DNA of 64,000 nucleotides from CAVSSX01 sp963730735 (GCA_963730735.1 CAVSSX010000007.1:248001-312000); one strand, 5' to 3'; numbered from the stretch's first letter, positions 1 through 11,222 are shown. A program made the numbers and translations. Notes: a model not told the origin generated them from the letters alone.

Positions 1-2433
<2,433 letters not shown>

Positions 2434-2465
2434 GTGATCGCCTCCGTTTCGGCTCTCTTGAATGC

Positions 2466-2492
2466 AGTGTACAGGGAGCGCCTCAGGGTCAA
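2466..2492 (-). promoter_or_regulatory. Candidate clpC promoter
   Basis: On the minus strand TTGACC (2492-2487) is followed after 15 bases by TACACT (2471-2466), 33 bases before the clpC start, and the Shine-Dalgarno GGAGG lies between. The spacer is shorter than the usual 16-18. No clear ClgR or SigR site was seen. Confidence 0.4.
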
Positions 2493-2567
2493 GGTCGCAG
2501 GTGCCCGGACGACCCGGAGCGAGTCCTCGCACTATGCCCCGGGCTGTCGTTCCTCATACACGTCGCC

Positions 2568-2573
2568 TATCGT
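2568..2573 (+). promoter_or_regulatory. -10 box TATCGT of a leaderless promoter
   Basis: TATCGT ends six bases before the ATG at 2580, which would place the transcript start on or next to the start codon. No Shine-Dalgarno sequence is present. This is one of a dozen such sites in the window. Confidence 0.5.
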
Positions 2574-2579
2574 TCTCTG

Positions 2580-3557
2580 ATGGTGAACGCATCGGAGGCC
2601 CTGGGTCTTCCCCGACTCGAGCAAGACCTCCTGCGACTCGAGGGCCTCCTGGCCATGTCGGTCACGACCGGCGACCCGTTCCTCGACCAAGTCACCACCC
2701 ATCTCATCGCCGCCGGCGGCAAGCGACTACGCCCCACCCTGGCGGTGGCGGCGGCGACCGGCGGGGCCCGGGAGGCCACCGACCGGGACCTGATGGGCGG
2801 GGTGGCGGTCGAACTGGTCCACCTGGCCTCGCTCTACCACGACGACGTCATCGACGAGGCCACGGTGCGCCGGAACGTCCCGAGCGTCAACAGCCGCTTC
2901 GGCAACCTGGTGGCCATCGTGGCCGGGGACTACCTCCTGGCCCGGTCGGCGGCCATCGCCGCCGACCTGGGGACCGAGATCGCCGGTTTGCTGGCCACGA
3001 CCTTGGGGCTGTTGTGCCAGGGCCAGGTCAACGAGGTCCGGGCGGCCTTCCAGGTCAACCGGACGACCGAGGAGTACCTGGCGGCCATCGCCGGCAAGAC
3101 GGCCACCCTGATGTCCACGTCCTGTCGTATCGGGGCGCTGACCGGCGGGGTCTCGCCCCGCGAGGTTGAGGCCCTGACGGCCTTCGGGCAGTGCTTCGGC
3201 ATGGTCTTCCAGCTGCGCGACGACGTGCTCGACGTGGTCGCCGGCGAGGACGAGCTGGGCAAGCCGGCCGGCCAGGACCTGGCCGAGGGCATCTACACCC
3301 TGCCGGTGCTGGTGGCCCTGGCCGACCCCGACACCGGACCCGAGCTGCGCACCCTGCTCGGCTCGCCACTGGCCCAACCCGAACGGGACAAGGCCCGGGC
3401 CATCGTCACGGCGTCGTCCGGACCGGCGGCCACCGTGGTGGCCGGTCGGCGCTACGCCGACCAGGCGGCCGAGGCGGCGGCCGGGGTCGGCTCGCCCGAG
3501 CTCGCCCGAGGCCTCACCGCGCTGGCCTACGCCCTCCTCGACGGCCTGCCCGAGTAG
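2580..3557 (+). CDS. Long-chain polyprenyl diphosphate synthase
   Basis: Trans-prenyltransferase that condenses isopentenyl diphosphate onto an allylic diphosphate to make a polyprenyl chain, probably the menaquinone side chain. The 325-residue protein has the substrate-binding GGKRLRP (46-52), the first aspartate-rich motif DDVID (88-92) and the second, DDVLD (214-218), spaced as in the IspB/HepT/GrcC group. No quinone genes adjoin it, so the chain length and exact product are inferred only from the family. The ATG has no Shine-Dalgarno sequence but does have a -10 box TATCGT ending six bases upstream. The stop is only seven bases before the next gene, so the two may be co-transcribed. Confidence 0.92.
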   Translation: MVNASEALGLPRLEQDLLRLEGLLAMSVTTGDPFLDQVTTHLIAAGGKRLRPTLAVAAATGGAREATDRDLMGGVAVELVHLASLYHDDVIDEATVRRNVPSVNSRFGNLVAIVAGDYLLARSAAIAADLGTEIAGLLATTLGLLCQGQVNEVRAAFQVNRTTEEYLAAIAGKTATLMSTSCRIGALTGGVSPREVEALTAFGQCFGMVFQLRDDVLDVVAGEDELGKPAGQDLAEGIYTLPVLVALADPDTGPELRTLLGSPLAQPERDKARAIVTASSGPAATVVAGRRYADQAAEAAAGVGSPELARGLTALAYALLDGLPE

Positions 3558-3564
3558 GGACGTC

Positions 3565-5475
3565 GTGGCCATCTCCCGGCGCCCCTCCGGTCGCCGGATC
3601 CGGCGGGCGGTGCTCGGCGCGGCGGTGACCCTGAGCGGCGGCGGCGCACTGTGGTTGGTGCCGGCCGGCACAGCCGCCGCCGGGGCGGCGGTGGCCCCCG
3701 CCGTGTCCTCCCCGGCCGTGTCCTCCCCGGCCGTGTCGGCGCCGGCTGTCGTCACCCCGGCGCCCTCCCCGGCCTACGCCGGCGACGCCGGTGACCCCGA
3801 CGTGGTCCAGACCAACGGTCAGTACGTGGCCTTCTCCACCGGCACCGCCCTCGGGAACCACCTCCAGGCCCTGGTCGACACCTCGGGTAGCCCGAGCTCG
3901 GGCTACCGGTCCTACACCGGCCTGTCGTACGGCTCGACCGCCCTGGCCACGCCCCCGGCCTGGGAGACGGCCAACACGCAGACCTCCCCGGGTGCGATCT
4001 TCCTCGGCGGGCGGTGGCTCCTCTACTACGACGCCGCCCCGTCGCCCCAGGCGAGCGACACCGGCCACGACTGCCTGTCGGTGGCCGTGGGCGGCACGAC
4101 GCTGTCGACCGCCAGTCCCCAGTTCACCGACACCTCCACCGGCCCGCTGCTCTGCCAGCCCACGGGTTCCATCGACCCCAGCCCGTTCCTCGACCCGGCC
4201 ACCGGCCAGGCCTACCTGTTGTGGAAGCAGAACGACGGCGGTTCGTCGGCCCCGGCCGCCCTGTGGTCCCAGCAGCTGAGCGCCAACGGCCTCAGCCTGG
4301 TCGGCCAACCCTCCCAGCTGCTCTACAACGACACCGCCGCCTACCCCTGGGAGGCGACGGTCGAGGACCCCCAGATGGTGGCCATCAACGGGGTCTACGA
4401 GCTGCTCTTCTCGGCCGGGATCTACACCTCGGCGGGGTATTCCGAGGCCATTGCCACCTGCACCGGGCCCCTCGGGCCGTGCGGGGCCCAGAGCCAGATC
4501 CTGACCAGCTACGGCTCGGCCCTCGGCCCCGGCGGCGGGTCGGCGTTCCAGAGCCCGTCGGGCGCCTGGTCGCTCGGCTACGCCGCCTGGCAGGGCGGGA
4601 GTGCGGGCTGCACGAGCTACGCCTGTGGGGCCACCCGACAGCTCTTCGTCGCCCCGATCTCGTTCGCCGCCACCAGCCTGTCCGTCCCGTGCTCGGCCCC
4701 CCGCAGCCCCTCGGGCTACGACATGGTCGGCACCGATGGCGGGGTGTTCACCTTCGGCAACCTGCCGTTCTGTGGATCGACCGGGGCCATCAGCCTCAAT
4801 CAGCCGGTGGTTGGCATCGCCCTCAGCCACGACGGCGGCGGCTACTGGACCGTCGCCCGAGACGGCGGGGTGTTCGCCTTCGGTGACGCCGCCTCCCACG
4901 GCTCCCTGCCCGGCCTGTCGGTGCAGGTGAGCAACGTGGTGGGCATCGACCCGACACCGGACGGCGGCGGCTACCTGATGGTCGGCAACGACGGGGGGAT
5001 GTTCGCCTTCGGTGACGCCCAGTTCCACGGCTCCCTGCCCGGTCTGGGCGTCCACGTGAGCGACATCGTGGGCATCGTGCCGTCACACGATGGCGGCGGC
5101 TACCTGATGGTCGGGGCCGACGGCGGCGTGTTCGCCTTCGGTGACGCCCCCTTCCGCGGCTCCCTGCCCGGTCTGGGCGTCCACGTGAGCGACATCGTGG
5201 GCATCGTGCCGTCACGCGATGGCGGCGGCTACCTGATGGTCGGGGCCGACGGCGGGGTGTTCGCCTTCGGTGACGCCCCGTTCGCCGGCTCGCTCCCGGG
5301 CGACGGCGTCCACGTGAGCGACATCGTGGGCATCGAGCCTTCGGCCGATGATGCGGGCTACCTGATGGTCGGGGCCGACGGCGGCGTGTTCGCCTTCGGC
5401 GACGCCCCGTTCGCCGGCTCGCTCCCGGGCGACGGCGTCCGGGTGGCCAACATCGTCGCCCTGGCCGGGACCTGA
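3565..5475 (+). CDS. Secreted protein: GH43-like propeller plus six DGGVFAFGD repeats
   Basis: The 636-residue protein starts with an Arg-rich signal sequence (RRPSGRRIRR, then a hydrophobic stretch and an AAAGA-type cleavage region), so it is probably exported. A Pro/Ala/Ser linker with SSPAV repeats follows (about 45-68). Residues about 75-375 resemble a five-bladed glycoside hydrolase family 43 propeller: GDPDVV, SIDPSPF and EDPQMV provide regularly placed acidic residues. Residues 384 to the end form six tandem repeats of 42-43 residues with the core DGGVFAFGDAPF. Such repeats are frequent in secreted Acidimicrobiia proteins. GTG start. Enzyme activity is not established, and the propeller could be a binding domain. 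Confidence 0.75.
   Translation: MAISRRPSGRRIRRAVLGAAVTLSGGGALWLVPAGTAAAGAAVAPAVSSPAVSSPAVSAPAVVTPAPSPAYAGDAGDPDVVQTNGQYVAFSTGTALGNHLQALVDTSGSPSSGYRSYTGLSYGSTALATPPAWETANTQTSPGAIFLGGRWLLYYDAAPSPQASDTGHDCLSVAVGGTTLSTASPQFTDTSTGPLLCQPTGSIDPSPFLDPATGQAYLLWKQNDGGSSAPAALWSQQLSANGLSLVGQPSQLLYNDTAAYPWEATVEDPQMVAINGVYELLFSAGIYTSAGYSEAIATCTGPLGPCGAQSQILTSYGSALGPGGGSAFQSPSGAWSLGYAAWQGGSAGCTSYACGATRQLFVAPISFAATSLSVPCSAPRSPSGYDMVGTDGGVFTFGNLPFCGSTGAISLNQPVVGIALSHDGGGYWTVARDGGVFAFGDAASHGSLPGLSVQVSNVVGIDPTPDGGGYLMVGNDGGMFAFGDAQFHGSLPGLGVHVSDIVGIVPSHDGGGYLMVGADGGVFAFGDAPFRGSLPGLGVHVSDIVGIVPSRDGGGYLMVGADGGVFAFGDAPFAGSLPGDGVHVSDIVGIEPSADDAGYLMVGADGGVFAFGDAPFAGSLPGDGVRVANIVALAGT
4714..5472 (+). repeat. 129-bp in-frame tandem repeat, six copies
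   Basis: Repeat units begin at 4714, 4840, 4969, 5098, 5227 and 5356. The first period is 126 bp and the others are exactly 129 bp (43 codons). The last four units are nearly identical at the DNA level, which implies recent duplication or gene conversion. Each encodes GYLMVGADGG followed by VFAFGDAPF and a GSLPG turn. Confidence 0.95.
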
Positions 5476-5484
5476 CCGAACGCG

Positions 5485-5509
5485 GCCGGCGGCGTCCGAC
5501 CTCGCCGGC
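5485..5509. terminator. Hairpin between convergent genes
   Basis: GCCGGCG (5485-5491) pairs with CGCCGGC (5503-5509) around an 11-base loop, between the convergent repeat-protein gene and coaX. There is no T-run, so its role as a terminator is only suggested by position. Confidence 0.35.
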
Positions 5510-5512
5510 GAC

Positions 5513-6370
5513 TCAGGCGCCGGCCCGCAGGTTCCGCTCGTAGACGATGCGCAGCCCGTGGAGGGTCAGCCAGGGCTCGATGAACTGGACCGTGGTGGCG
5601 TGGGGGGCGATCAGCTCCGACAGCCCGCCGGTGGCCACCACCGTGGCCGGGCCGAGCTCCTCCATGAACCGCCGGCAGAGCCCGTCGACCTGGGCGGCGA
5701 AGCCGTAGAGGGTCCCCGACTCGATGGACTCGACCGTCGAGCGGCCGATGACGTTGCGGGGCTCCACCATCTCCACCCGGCGCAGGGCCGCCGCGTGCTG
5801 GAACAGGGCTTCGAGGCTGATGGCCACCCCGGGGGTGATGGCGCCGCCGAGGTACTGCCCCGACGCCGAGATGGCGTCGAAGGTGGTCGCCGTGCCCATG
5901 TCCACGACCACGCAGGGCCCGCCGAACAGGTCGAAGGCCCCCACGGCGTTGGCCACCCGGTCGGCCCCGACCTCCTTGGGGTTGTCGTAGAGGATCGGCA
6001 TGCCGCTCTTGACGCCGGGGCCGAGGACCACCGTCGGCACGCCGGTGAACCAGCGGGCGGCCATCTGGCGGAGCTCGCCGGTCACGTGGGGCACCGACGA
6101 GCTGATGGCGATGCCGGTCACCGTGGCCCCGATGTCGAGGCCCTCGAGGTCGAGCAGCTGGGTGAGCAGCACGGCGTGCTCGTCGGGCGTCCGGGTGGGG
6201 ACGGTCGACAGCCGCCAGTGGTGGGTGAAGCCGCGGGGCGACGAGTCGAGGTCGGCCCCGATGCCGAAGCCCACCCCCTCCTCGGGCTCGAGGTCCTCGG
6301 CCGGCCCCCCGGGGAGGGCCGACAGGCCGATGACCGTCTCGGTGTTGCCGACGTCGATGGCGAGCAGCAT
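5513..6370 (-). CDS. coaX: Type III pantothenate kinase
   Basis: Phosphorylates pantothenate in the first step of coenzyme A synthesis. The 285-residue protein has the ASKHA-fold phosphate motif DVGNTET (6-12), the GADRVAN pantothenate-binding motif (135-141) and DMGTATT (157-163), all typical of CoaX rather than CoaA. It is the last gene of the pan/nad run and starts (ATG) two bases after the nadC stop. Its neighbours panC and panD make the substrate, so one operon carries pantothenate synthesis and its first use. In Mycobacterium coaX also follows panD. The assignment is firm. Confidence 0.95.
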   Translation of the reverse strand: MLLAIDVGNTETVIGLSALPGGPAEDLEPEEGVGFGIGADLDSSPRGFTHHWRLSTVPTRTPDEHAVLLTQLLDLEGLDIGATVTGIAISSSVPHVTGELRQMAARWFTGVPTVVLGPGVKSGMPILYDNPKEVGADRVANAVGAFDLFGGPCVVVDMGTATTFDAISASGQYLGGAITPGVAISLEALFQHAAALRRVEMVEPRNVIGRSTVESIESGTLYGFAAQVDGLCRRFMEELGPATVVATGGLSELIAPHATTVQFIEPWLTLHGLRIVYERNLRAGA

Positions 6371-6372
6371 GC

Positions 6373-7326
6373 TCAGGCGTCCTCTCCGGCGTCGTAGAGG
6401 TCGAGGCCCAGGTCGAGCGCGGGCGCCGAGTGGGTGAGGGCGCCCACCGAGATGACGTCGACGCCGGCGGCGGCATAGGCGGCGACCGTGTCGACCCGCA
6501 TGCGCCCCGACACCTCCACCATGACCGGCCCGGCCGCCGTCCGGCGGATCAGCGCCGCACAACGACCGGCCTCGTCGGGTGACATGTTGTCGAGCAGGAT
6601 CCCGGTGGCGCCGGCCCGGCACGCCTCGACGACCTGGTCCTCCCGGTCGCACTCGACCTCGACCAACCGGCCCGGCCACCGGTCCCGGGCGATGGCCACG
6701 GCCTCGGTGATCGACAGGCCGCCCAGATGGTTGTCCTTGACCAGCACGGCGTCGGAGAGGCTGGCCCGGTGGTTCCGCCCGCCGCCGGCCCGGACCGCCG
6801 CCTTCTCGAGCGCCCGCAGCCCCGGCGTGGTCTTCCTCGTGTCGATGATCCGGACGCCCGGGTTGACGGCGACGACGGCATCCACGTACTGGCGGGTGAG
6901 GGTGGCCACGCCCGAGAGGTGCGAGAGGAAGTTGATGGCCGTGCGCTCGGCGGTGAGGATCGAGCGCAGCCGCCCCGAGACCACGGCCACCACGTCCCCG
7001 TCGAGCACCCGGGAGCCGTCGGGCCGGAGCCATCGGACGTCGAGATCGTCGTCCATGAGGGCGAACGCCGCCTCGCCACAGCGCTGTCCGGCGATGACGC
7101 CGGGCGACCGGGTGACGATGGCCAACGTCGAGTACACCGAGGCCGGGACCAACGACGCCGTCAGGTCACCGAGGGCCAGGACGTCCTCGTCGAACGCCCG
7201 GGTGACCGCCTCGGCCACCGCTCGCGCCGGCGGCTGGACCCCGTCGGCGTCGAACGCCCCGGCGCTGGCCAGATCCTCGGCCACCGGCCGCTCGGCCGTC
7301 GGACGCCCCACTTCGGTGGCACTCAC
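6373..7326 (-). CDS. nadC: Nicotinate-nucleotide pyrophosphorylase (carboxylating)
   Basis: Converts quinolinate and PRPP to nicotinate mononucleotide, the third step of de novo NAD synthesis. The 317-residue protein shows DTRKTTPGLR (162-171), GGGRNHR (181-187) and KDNH (197-200), which are active-site signatures of the family, and a C-terminal VEVSGR/ISVGALTHS barrel end. The N-terminus is about 20-30 residues longer than usual. GTG was chosen because it overlaps the upstream TGA by four bases (GTGA), the same coupling seen at many junctions in this run. nadB lies directly upstream. nadA, the enzyme between them, is not in the window. Confidence 0.95.
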   Translation of the reverse strand: MSATEVGRPTAERPVAEDLASAGAFDADGVQPPARAVAEAVTRAFDEDVLALGDLTASLVPASVYSTLAIVTRSPGVIAGQRCGEAAFALMDDDLDVRWLRPDGSRVLDGDVVAVVSGRLRSILTAERTAINFLSHLSGVATLTRQYVDAVVAVNPGVRIIDTRKTTPGLRALEKAAVRAGGGRNHRASLSDAVLVKDNHLGGLSITEAVAIARDRWPGRLVEVECDREDQVVEACRAGATGILLDNMSPDEAGRCAALIRRTAAGPVMVEVSGRMRVDTVAAYAAAGVDVISVGALTHSAPALDLGLDLYDAGEDA

Positions 7327-9422
7327 TGGGCACCCTCTCTCGTTCGGACGGTCTGACCGCCGTGGACCAGCCGGCAGCGCCACTCCGGACGTCGCTCGGG
7401 GAACTCGACCCGGGTGTGGGCCCCTCGGCTCTCCTGGCGCTGGGAGGCCGATCGTAGGAGGGCCTGACCCAGGGTGACCAGATTGGCCAGCTCGCCGGCG
7501 GCGACGCCGGCCCGGGCGGCCGGGAGTCCGTCGATCCGGTGCCCGACGTCGACCAGCAGGGCGGCGGCCTCGGCCAGCGAGTCGGCCGACCGCACGACCC
7601 CGGCACCGGCGGTCATGGCTCGCTGGAGCCGGTCGCGCTCCTTCAGGACGTCGGGCAGGACCACCGGCCCACCCCGGCTGGCCGCCGTCCCCGCCGCACC
7701 GTCGTCGGGATCGAGCGCCACCACCGGCGACGGGTCCCGCACGGGCCGACCCCCGATGCTCTCGCCATCGCCCGGTCCCTCGATCGAGCGCAGGGCCCCC
7801 GTCGGGGTCGGGCCGTCGGTGCCGGCCAGGATCCGCTCGGCCAGTCGGGCCCCGAACACCATGCCCTCGAGCAACGAATTCGACGCCAGCCGGTTGGCCC
7901 CGTGCACGCCGCTGCAGGCCACTTCCCCGGCCGCCCACAGGCCGGGCAACTGGGTGGCCCCACACAGATCGGTCAGGACGCCACCCGAGAGGTGGTGGGC
8001 GGCCGGGGCGATGGGCAGCCAGTCGGTCGTGGGGTCGAGGCCGATGGCATCGAGCGAGGCGGCGATGGTCGGGAAGCGCTGGGCGAACCGTTCGAGCCCG
8101 GTGGCGTCGAGCCAGAGGTGATCGACACCCTCCTCGGCCATCCGGGCGGCCATCGCCCGGCTCACCACGTCGCGCGGCGCCAGCTCGTCGACGAAGCGCT
8201 GCCCGCCGGCGTCGCGCAGCTGGGCCCCGTGGCCCCGGAGGGCCTCGGACAGGAGCGGCCGGGGCATCGCCGGGTGGTGGAGCGCCGTCGGGTGGAACTG
8301 CACGAACTCGACGTCGGCCACGGCGACCCCGGCCCGCAGGGCCATGGCGATCCCGTCGCCGGTGGCCTCGGCCGGATTGGTCGTCACCGAGAACATCTGC
8401 CCGGCGCCCCCGGTGGCCAGCACCACCTGCTCGGCCCGCACCACCACCGGGTGGCCGTCGGGCGGCAGGGCCACCACGCCCCGGCACCGACCCCCCTCGA
8501 CCCACAGCTCGAGGGCGAACCAGCGTTCGAGGACGGCGCTGGCCGTCTGCCAGGTGGCGGCGACCAGGGCCCGCTCGACCTCGGCCCCGGTGGCCGCCCC
8601 GCCGGCGTGGACGACCCGGGGTCTCGAGTGACCGCCCTCTCGGGCCAGGGACAGGACCCCCGAGGCCTCCCGGTCGAACTGCGCCCCGAGGGCGATCAGC
8701 TCGTTCACCCGTCCGGGACCCTCGTCCACCAGGATCCGCACTGCGTCCTCGTCGCACAGGCCGGCCCCGGCGGCCAGGGTGTCGGCCAGATGCAGGTCGG
8801 TCGAGTCCTCGTCGGCGCCGAGCACCGCCGCCACGCCGCCCTGGGCCCAGCGGGTGGCCGACTGCGAGAGGTCCCCCTTGGTGAGCACCCCGACCGACAG
8901 GGCCCGGCCGGCGACCTCGTCGGCCATCCGCACGGCCGCCGAGAGCCCGGCCACCCCGCTGCCGAGGACCAGGACGTCGAACGGGCCGGGGACGGCGTCG
9001 GACGCCGCATCGGCGCCCACCGTCATCGTCACGCCGGTCCGCGGACCGAGCAATTCGGCCTCCAGCCTGGCCGAGGCTTCGTCGATCACCCGGTTGGCCC
9101 CGTCGACGTGGACCACGATGGCCTCGTAGTCCTCGAGCTCCTGGCGCGAGTAGTCGGCGTAGGTGAGCAGGATGACCTTGTCGCCCGGCGACACCAGCCG
9201 GGCCGCCGCCCCGTTCAGCCGGATCTCCCCGGGCTCCCCCACGATGGCGTAGGTCTCGAAGCGGGCCCCGTTGTCGATATCGAGGACGGCCACCTGCTCG
9301 TTCGGCAGGATGTCGGCCAGCTCGAGCAGCGCCGGGTCGATGCTCACCGAGCCCACGTAGTGCAGGCTGGCGCCGGTCACCGTGGCCCGGTGGATCTTGG
9401 ATTTCAGCATGCGTCGTTGCAT
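7323..9422 (-). CDS. panD-nadB: PanD aspartate decarboxylase joined in frame to NadB aspartate oxidase
   Basis: One open frame of 699 residues. Residues 1-130 are aspartate 1-decarboxylase (makes beta-alanine for pantothenate), with Lys9, Tyr22, the Gly24-Ser25 self-cleavage site that yields the pyruvoyl group, Arg54 and Tyr58. Residues about 145-699 are L-aspartate oxidase (makes iminoaspartate for NAD), with FAD motif GSGVAGLSAA (154-163), WAQGGVAA, HHLSGGVLTD and a C-terminal helical domain. Both enzymes use L-aspartate. The ATG has GAGGTG six bases upstream. Caution: restoring one CG in CCGCGG near 9041 would end PanD at a TGA overlapping a GTG NadB start (GTGA, about 9029-9032), the usual junction style here. 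The domains are certain; the fusion is not. Confidence 0.85.
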   Translation of the reverse strand: MQRRMLKSKIHRATVTGASLHYVGSVSIDPALLELADILPNEQVAVLDIDNGARFETYAIVGEPGEIRLNGAAARLVSPGDKVILLTYADYSRQELEDYEAIVVHVDGANRVIDEASARLEAELLGPRTGVTMTVGADAASDAVPGPFDVLVLGSGVAGLSAAVRMADEVAGRALSVGVLTKGDLSQSATRWAQGGVAAVLGADEDSTDLHLADTLAAGAGLCDEDAVRILVDEGPGRVNELIALGAQFDREASGVLSLAREGGHSRPRVVHAGGAATGAEVERALVAATWQTASAVLERWFALELWVEGGRCRGVVALPPDGHPVVVRAEQVVLATGGAGQMFSVTTNPAEATGDGIAMALRAGVAVADVEFVQFHPTALHHPAMPRPLLSEALRGHGAQLRDAGGQRFVDELAPRDVVSRAMAARMAEEGVDHLWLDATGLERFAQRFPTIAASLDAIGLDPTTDWLPIAPAAHHLSGGVLTDLCGATQLPGLWAAGEVACSGVHGANRLASNSLLEGMVFGARLAERILAGTDGPTPTGALRSIEGPGDGESIGGRPVRDPSPVVALDPDDGAAGTAASRGGPVVLPDVLKERDRLQRAMTAGAGVVRSADSLAEAAALLVDVGHRIDGLPAARAGVAAGELANLVTLGQALLRSASQRQESRGAHTRVEFPERRPEWRCRLVHGGQTVRTREGAQ

Positions 9423-9468
9423 GGGGTCACCTCGTCCCGTCTCGTGCGCCTGTACCGATGATCGCCGG

Positions 9469-10392
9469 TCAACGGGCGGCCGTCGAGGCCGTTGTCCGCC
9501 CGGCCAGGGCCGACACCCTCGCCTCGCAGTTGTCGATGAGCCGCACCGGACCGACCTGGGCGGCGATGAGCAGTCGCCACGGCTGCTCGGCCGTCACCAC
9601 CTCGGGCACCGTGAGGGTCACCGGATCGACCACGGCGGCGTAGTCGAGCCGCACCGCCGGCTCGGTGTCGACGACCGACGACATCCGCTCGACCACCTGG
9701 GCGACCGAACCACCGTCGGCCACCGCCCGGCGGCCGGCGGCGAGGGCCCGGGAGAGCACGACCGCCGACCGGCGCTCGTCGACCGACAGCCGGACGTTGC
9801 GGCTGGACAGGGCCAAACCGTCGTCCTCGCGCACCGTCGGGCACGCCACCACCTCCACCGGCAGGGAGAGGTCGGCGGCCATCTGCCGGACCACGGCCAG
9901 CTGCTGGAAGTCCTTCTCGCCGAAGTAGGCGCGGCACCGACCGGCCAGGGCGAACAGCTTGGCCACGACCGTGGTCACCCCGTCGAAGTGGCCGGGCCGG
10001 GCGGCCCCCTCCCAGGCCTCGGTCCGCCCGGCGACCGAGACGGTGGTGGCCACCGGTGCCGGCCAGCCCGGATACATCTCGGGCACGCTCGGGGCGAACA
10101 CCACCGTGGCCCCGGCGTCGGCGCACACGACCAGGTCGCCGGCCAGGTCCCGGGGATAGTGCTCGATGTCGCTGGCGTCGCCGAACTGCAGCGGGTTCAC
10201 GAAGATGGTCACCACCGCCACGTCGCACTCCGACACGGCCCGGGCGATCAGCGAGCGGTGGCCGGCGTGGAGGGCACCCATGGTCGGGACCAGCCCCACC
10301 GTCCGGCCGGACGAGCGGGCCTCGTCGAGCAGGGTGGCCAGCTCGGCCCCGTGGACCACGGTGCGCGGGCCGGGGCGGCCGGCGGTGCTCAC
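9469..10392 (-). CDS. panC: Pantoate-beta-alanine ligase
   Basis: Joins pantoate and beta-alanine with ATP to give pantothenate. The 307-residue protein has the nucleotidyltransferase motif PTMGALHAGH (36-45), GEKDFQQ (158-164) and the LSSRN signature (195-199) of PanC. Length and motif spacing are normal. The GTG start overlaps the TGA of the upstream DUF2520 gene by four bases. panD, which supplies beta-alanine, follows 46 bases downstream. panB is not in the window. The assignment is firm. Confidence 0.96.
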   Translation of the reverse strand: MSTAGRPGPRTVVHGAELATLLDEARSSGRTVGLVPTMGALHAGHRSLIARAVSECDVAVVTIFVNPLQFGDASDIEHYPRDLAGDLVVCADAGATVVFAPSVPEMYPGWPAPVATTVSVAGRTEAWEGAARPGHFDGVTTVVAKLFALAGRCRAYFGEKDFQQLAVVRQMAADLSLPVEVVACPTVREDDGLALSSRNVRLSVDERRSAVVLSRALAAGRRAVADGGSVAQVVERMSSVVDTEPAVRLDYAAVVDPVTLTVPEVVTAEQPWRLLIAAQVGPVRLIDNCEARVSALAGRTTASTAAR

Positions 10393-11222
10393 GCCACCTG
10401 GGCCGGCACGCCGTCGGTCCGCCGGTCCGGGGCAGCCACCTCGAGACCCGCCGGCTCGGGACGGGCCGCCTCGGCGGCGACCGCCGCGGCGCGGGTCGGT
10501 CGGGGCGTCGGGGGTTCGGCGGCCAGCCGGAGGGCCAGCGCGGCGCCGGCGTTGTAGGCCGACCGCTCCTCGGGGGCCAGGGCGTCACGGTGTCGGGCCA
10601 GGGTGGCCCAGTCGCCCCGGGCGGCCGGCCCGGTGAGGGCCTGTCTCGGGCCGAGGGCCTGGGTGTCCTCCAGGGCGGCCCGGGTCAGGCCCAGGAAGTC
10701 CTGCAGCTCGAGCCCGACCTCGGCCGCCACCCGCTCCACCTGGCCCAGGAGGGCGACGACGTGGTTGGCGGCGATGGTGGCGGCGGCGTGGTACGTCGCC
10801 CGATCGGCGTCGGCCACCTCGATCACCTGGCCACCGAGCGACTCGGCCATGGTTCGGGCCATGGCGTCACCGGCCACGGCCAGCGTCGCCCCGCCGAGCA
10901 GCCGTGTCCGGCCGATCGCGGGGTTGGGCAGGGGCACCAGCGGATGCAGGGCGGCCCGGCGGACGTGCGGGGCCAGCACGTCGAGGCCCAGGGAGCCCGA
11001 CAGGTGCAGGACCACCGTGCGGCCCACCGGCTCGACGGCCCGGGCCACCTCGCCCACGACGTCGTCGGGGGTGGCGATGACCAGCACGTCGATGTCGCGG
11101 GCGGCCGCGGTCACGTCCTCGCCGCGTCCCAGGAACTCGACGACGGACCATCCCCTGGTGGCCAACGCCGCCGCCAGTGAACCCCCCGCTCGACCTGGGC
11201 CGATGATCCGCACCGTGTGCAT
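10389..11222 (-). CDS. Rossmann-fold/DUF2520 protein, candidate ketopantoate reductase
   Basis: The 277-residue protein begins with a dinucleotide-binding loop GPGRAGGS (8-15) and continues as an NAD(P)-binding fold (VLVIATPDD, HLSGSLG, LHPLVPLP) and an all-alpha C-terminal DUF2520 domain (YHAAATIAANHVVALL). The last 45 residues are Ala/Pro-rich. The same kind of gene precedes panC in Mycobacterium (Rv3603c, from memory). The fold resembles 6-phosphogluconate dehydrogenase-like and ketopantoate reductase enzymes, and no panE is seen here, so a role in pantoate formation is plausible but unproven. A strong AAGGAGG precedes the ATG at 11222, and the stop overlaps panC by four bases. Confidence 0.85.
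   Translation of the reverse strand: MHTVRIIGPGRAGGSLAAALATRGWSVVEFLGRGEDVTAAARDIDVLVIATPDDVVGEVARAVEPVGRTVVLHLSGSLGLDVLAPHVRRAALHPLVPLPNPAIGRTRLLGGATLAVAGDAMARTMAESLGGQVIEVADADRATYHAAATIAANHVVALLGQVERVAAEVGLELQDFLGLTRAALEDTQALGPRQALTGPAARGDWATLARHRDALAPEERSAYNAGAALALRLAAEPPTPRPTRAAAVAAEAARPEPAGLEVAAPDRRTDGVPAQVA

Noticed and set aside
2434..2580. SigR site before clpC
   Set aside because: GGAAC is present on the minus strand, but no GTT lies 16-20 bases downstream.
4714..5472. CRISPR-like array
   Set aside because: Units are 129 bp, contiguous, in frame and coding; there are no short repeats with unique spacers.
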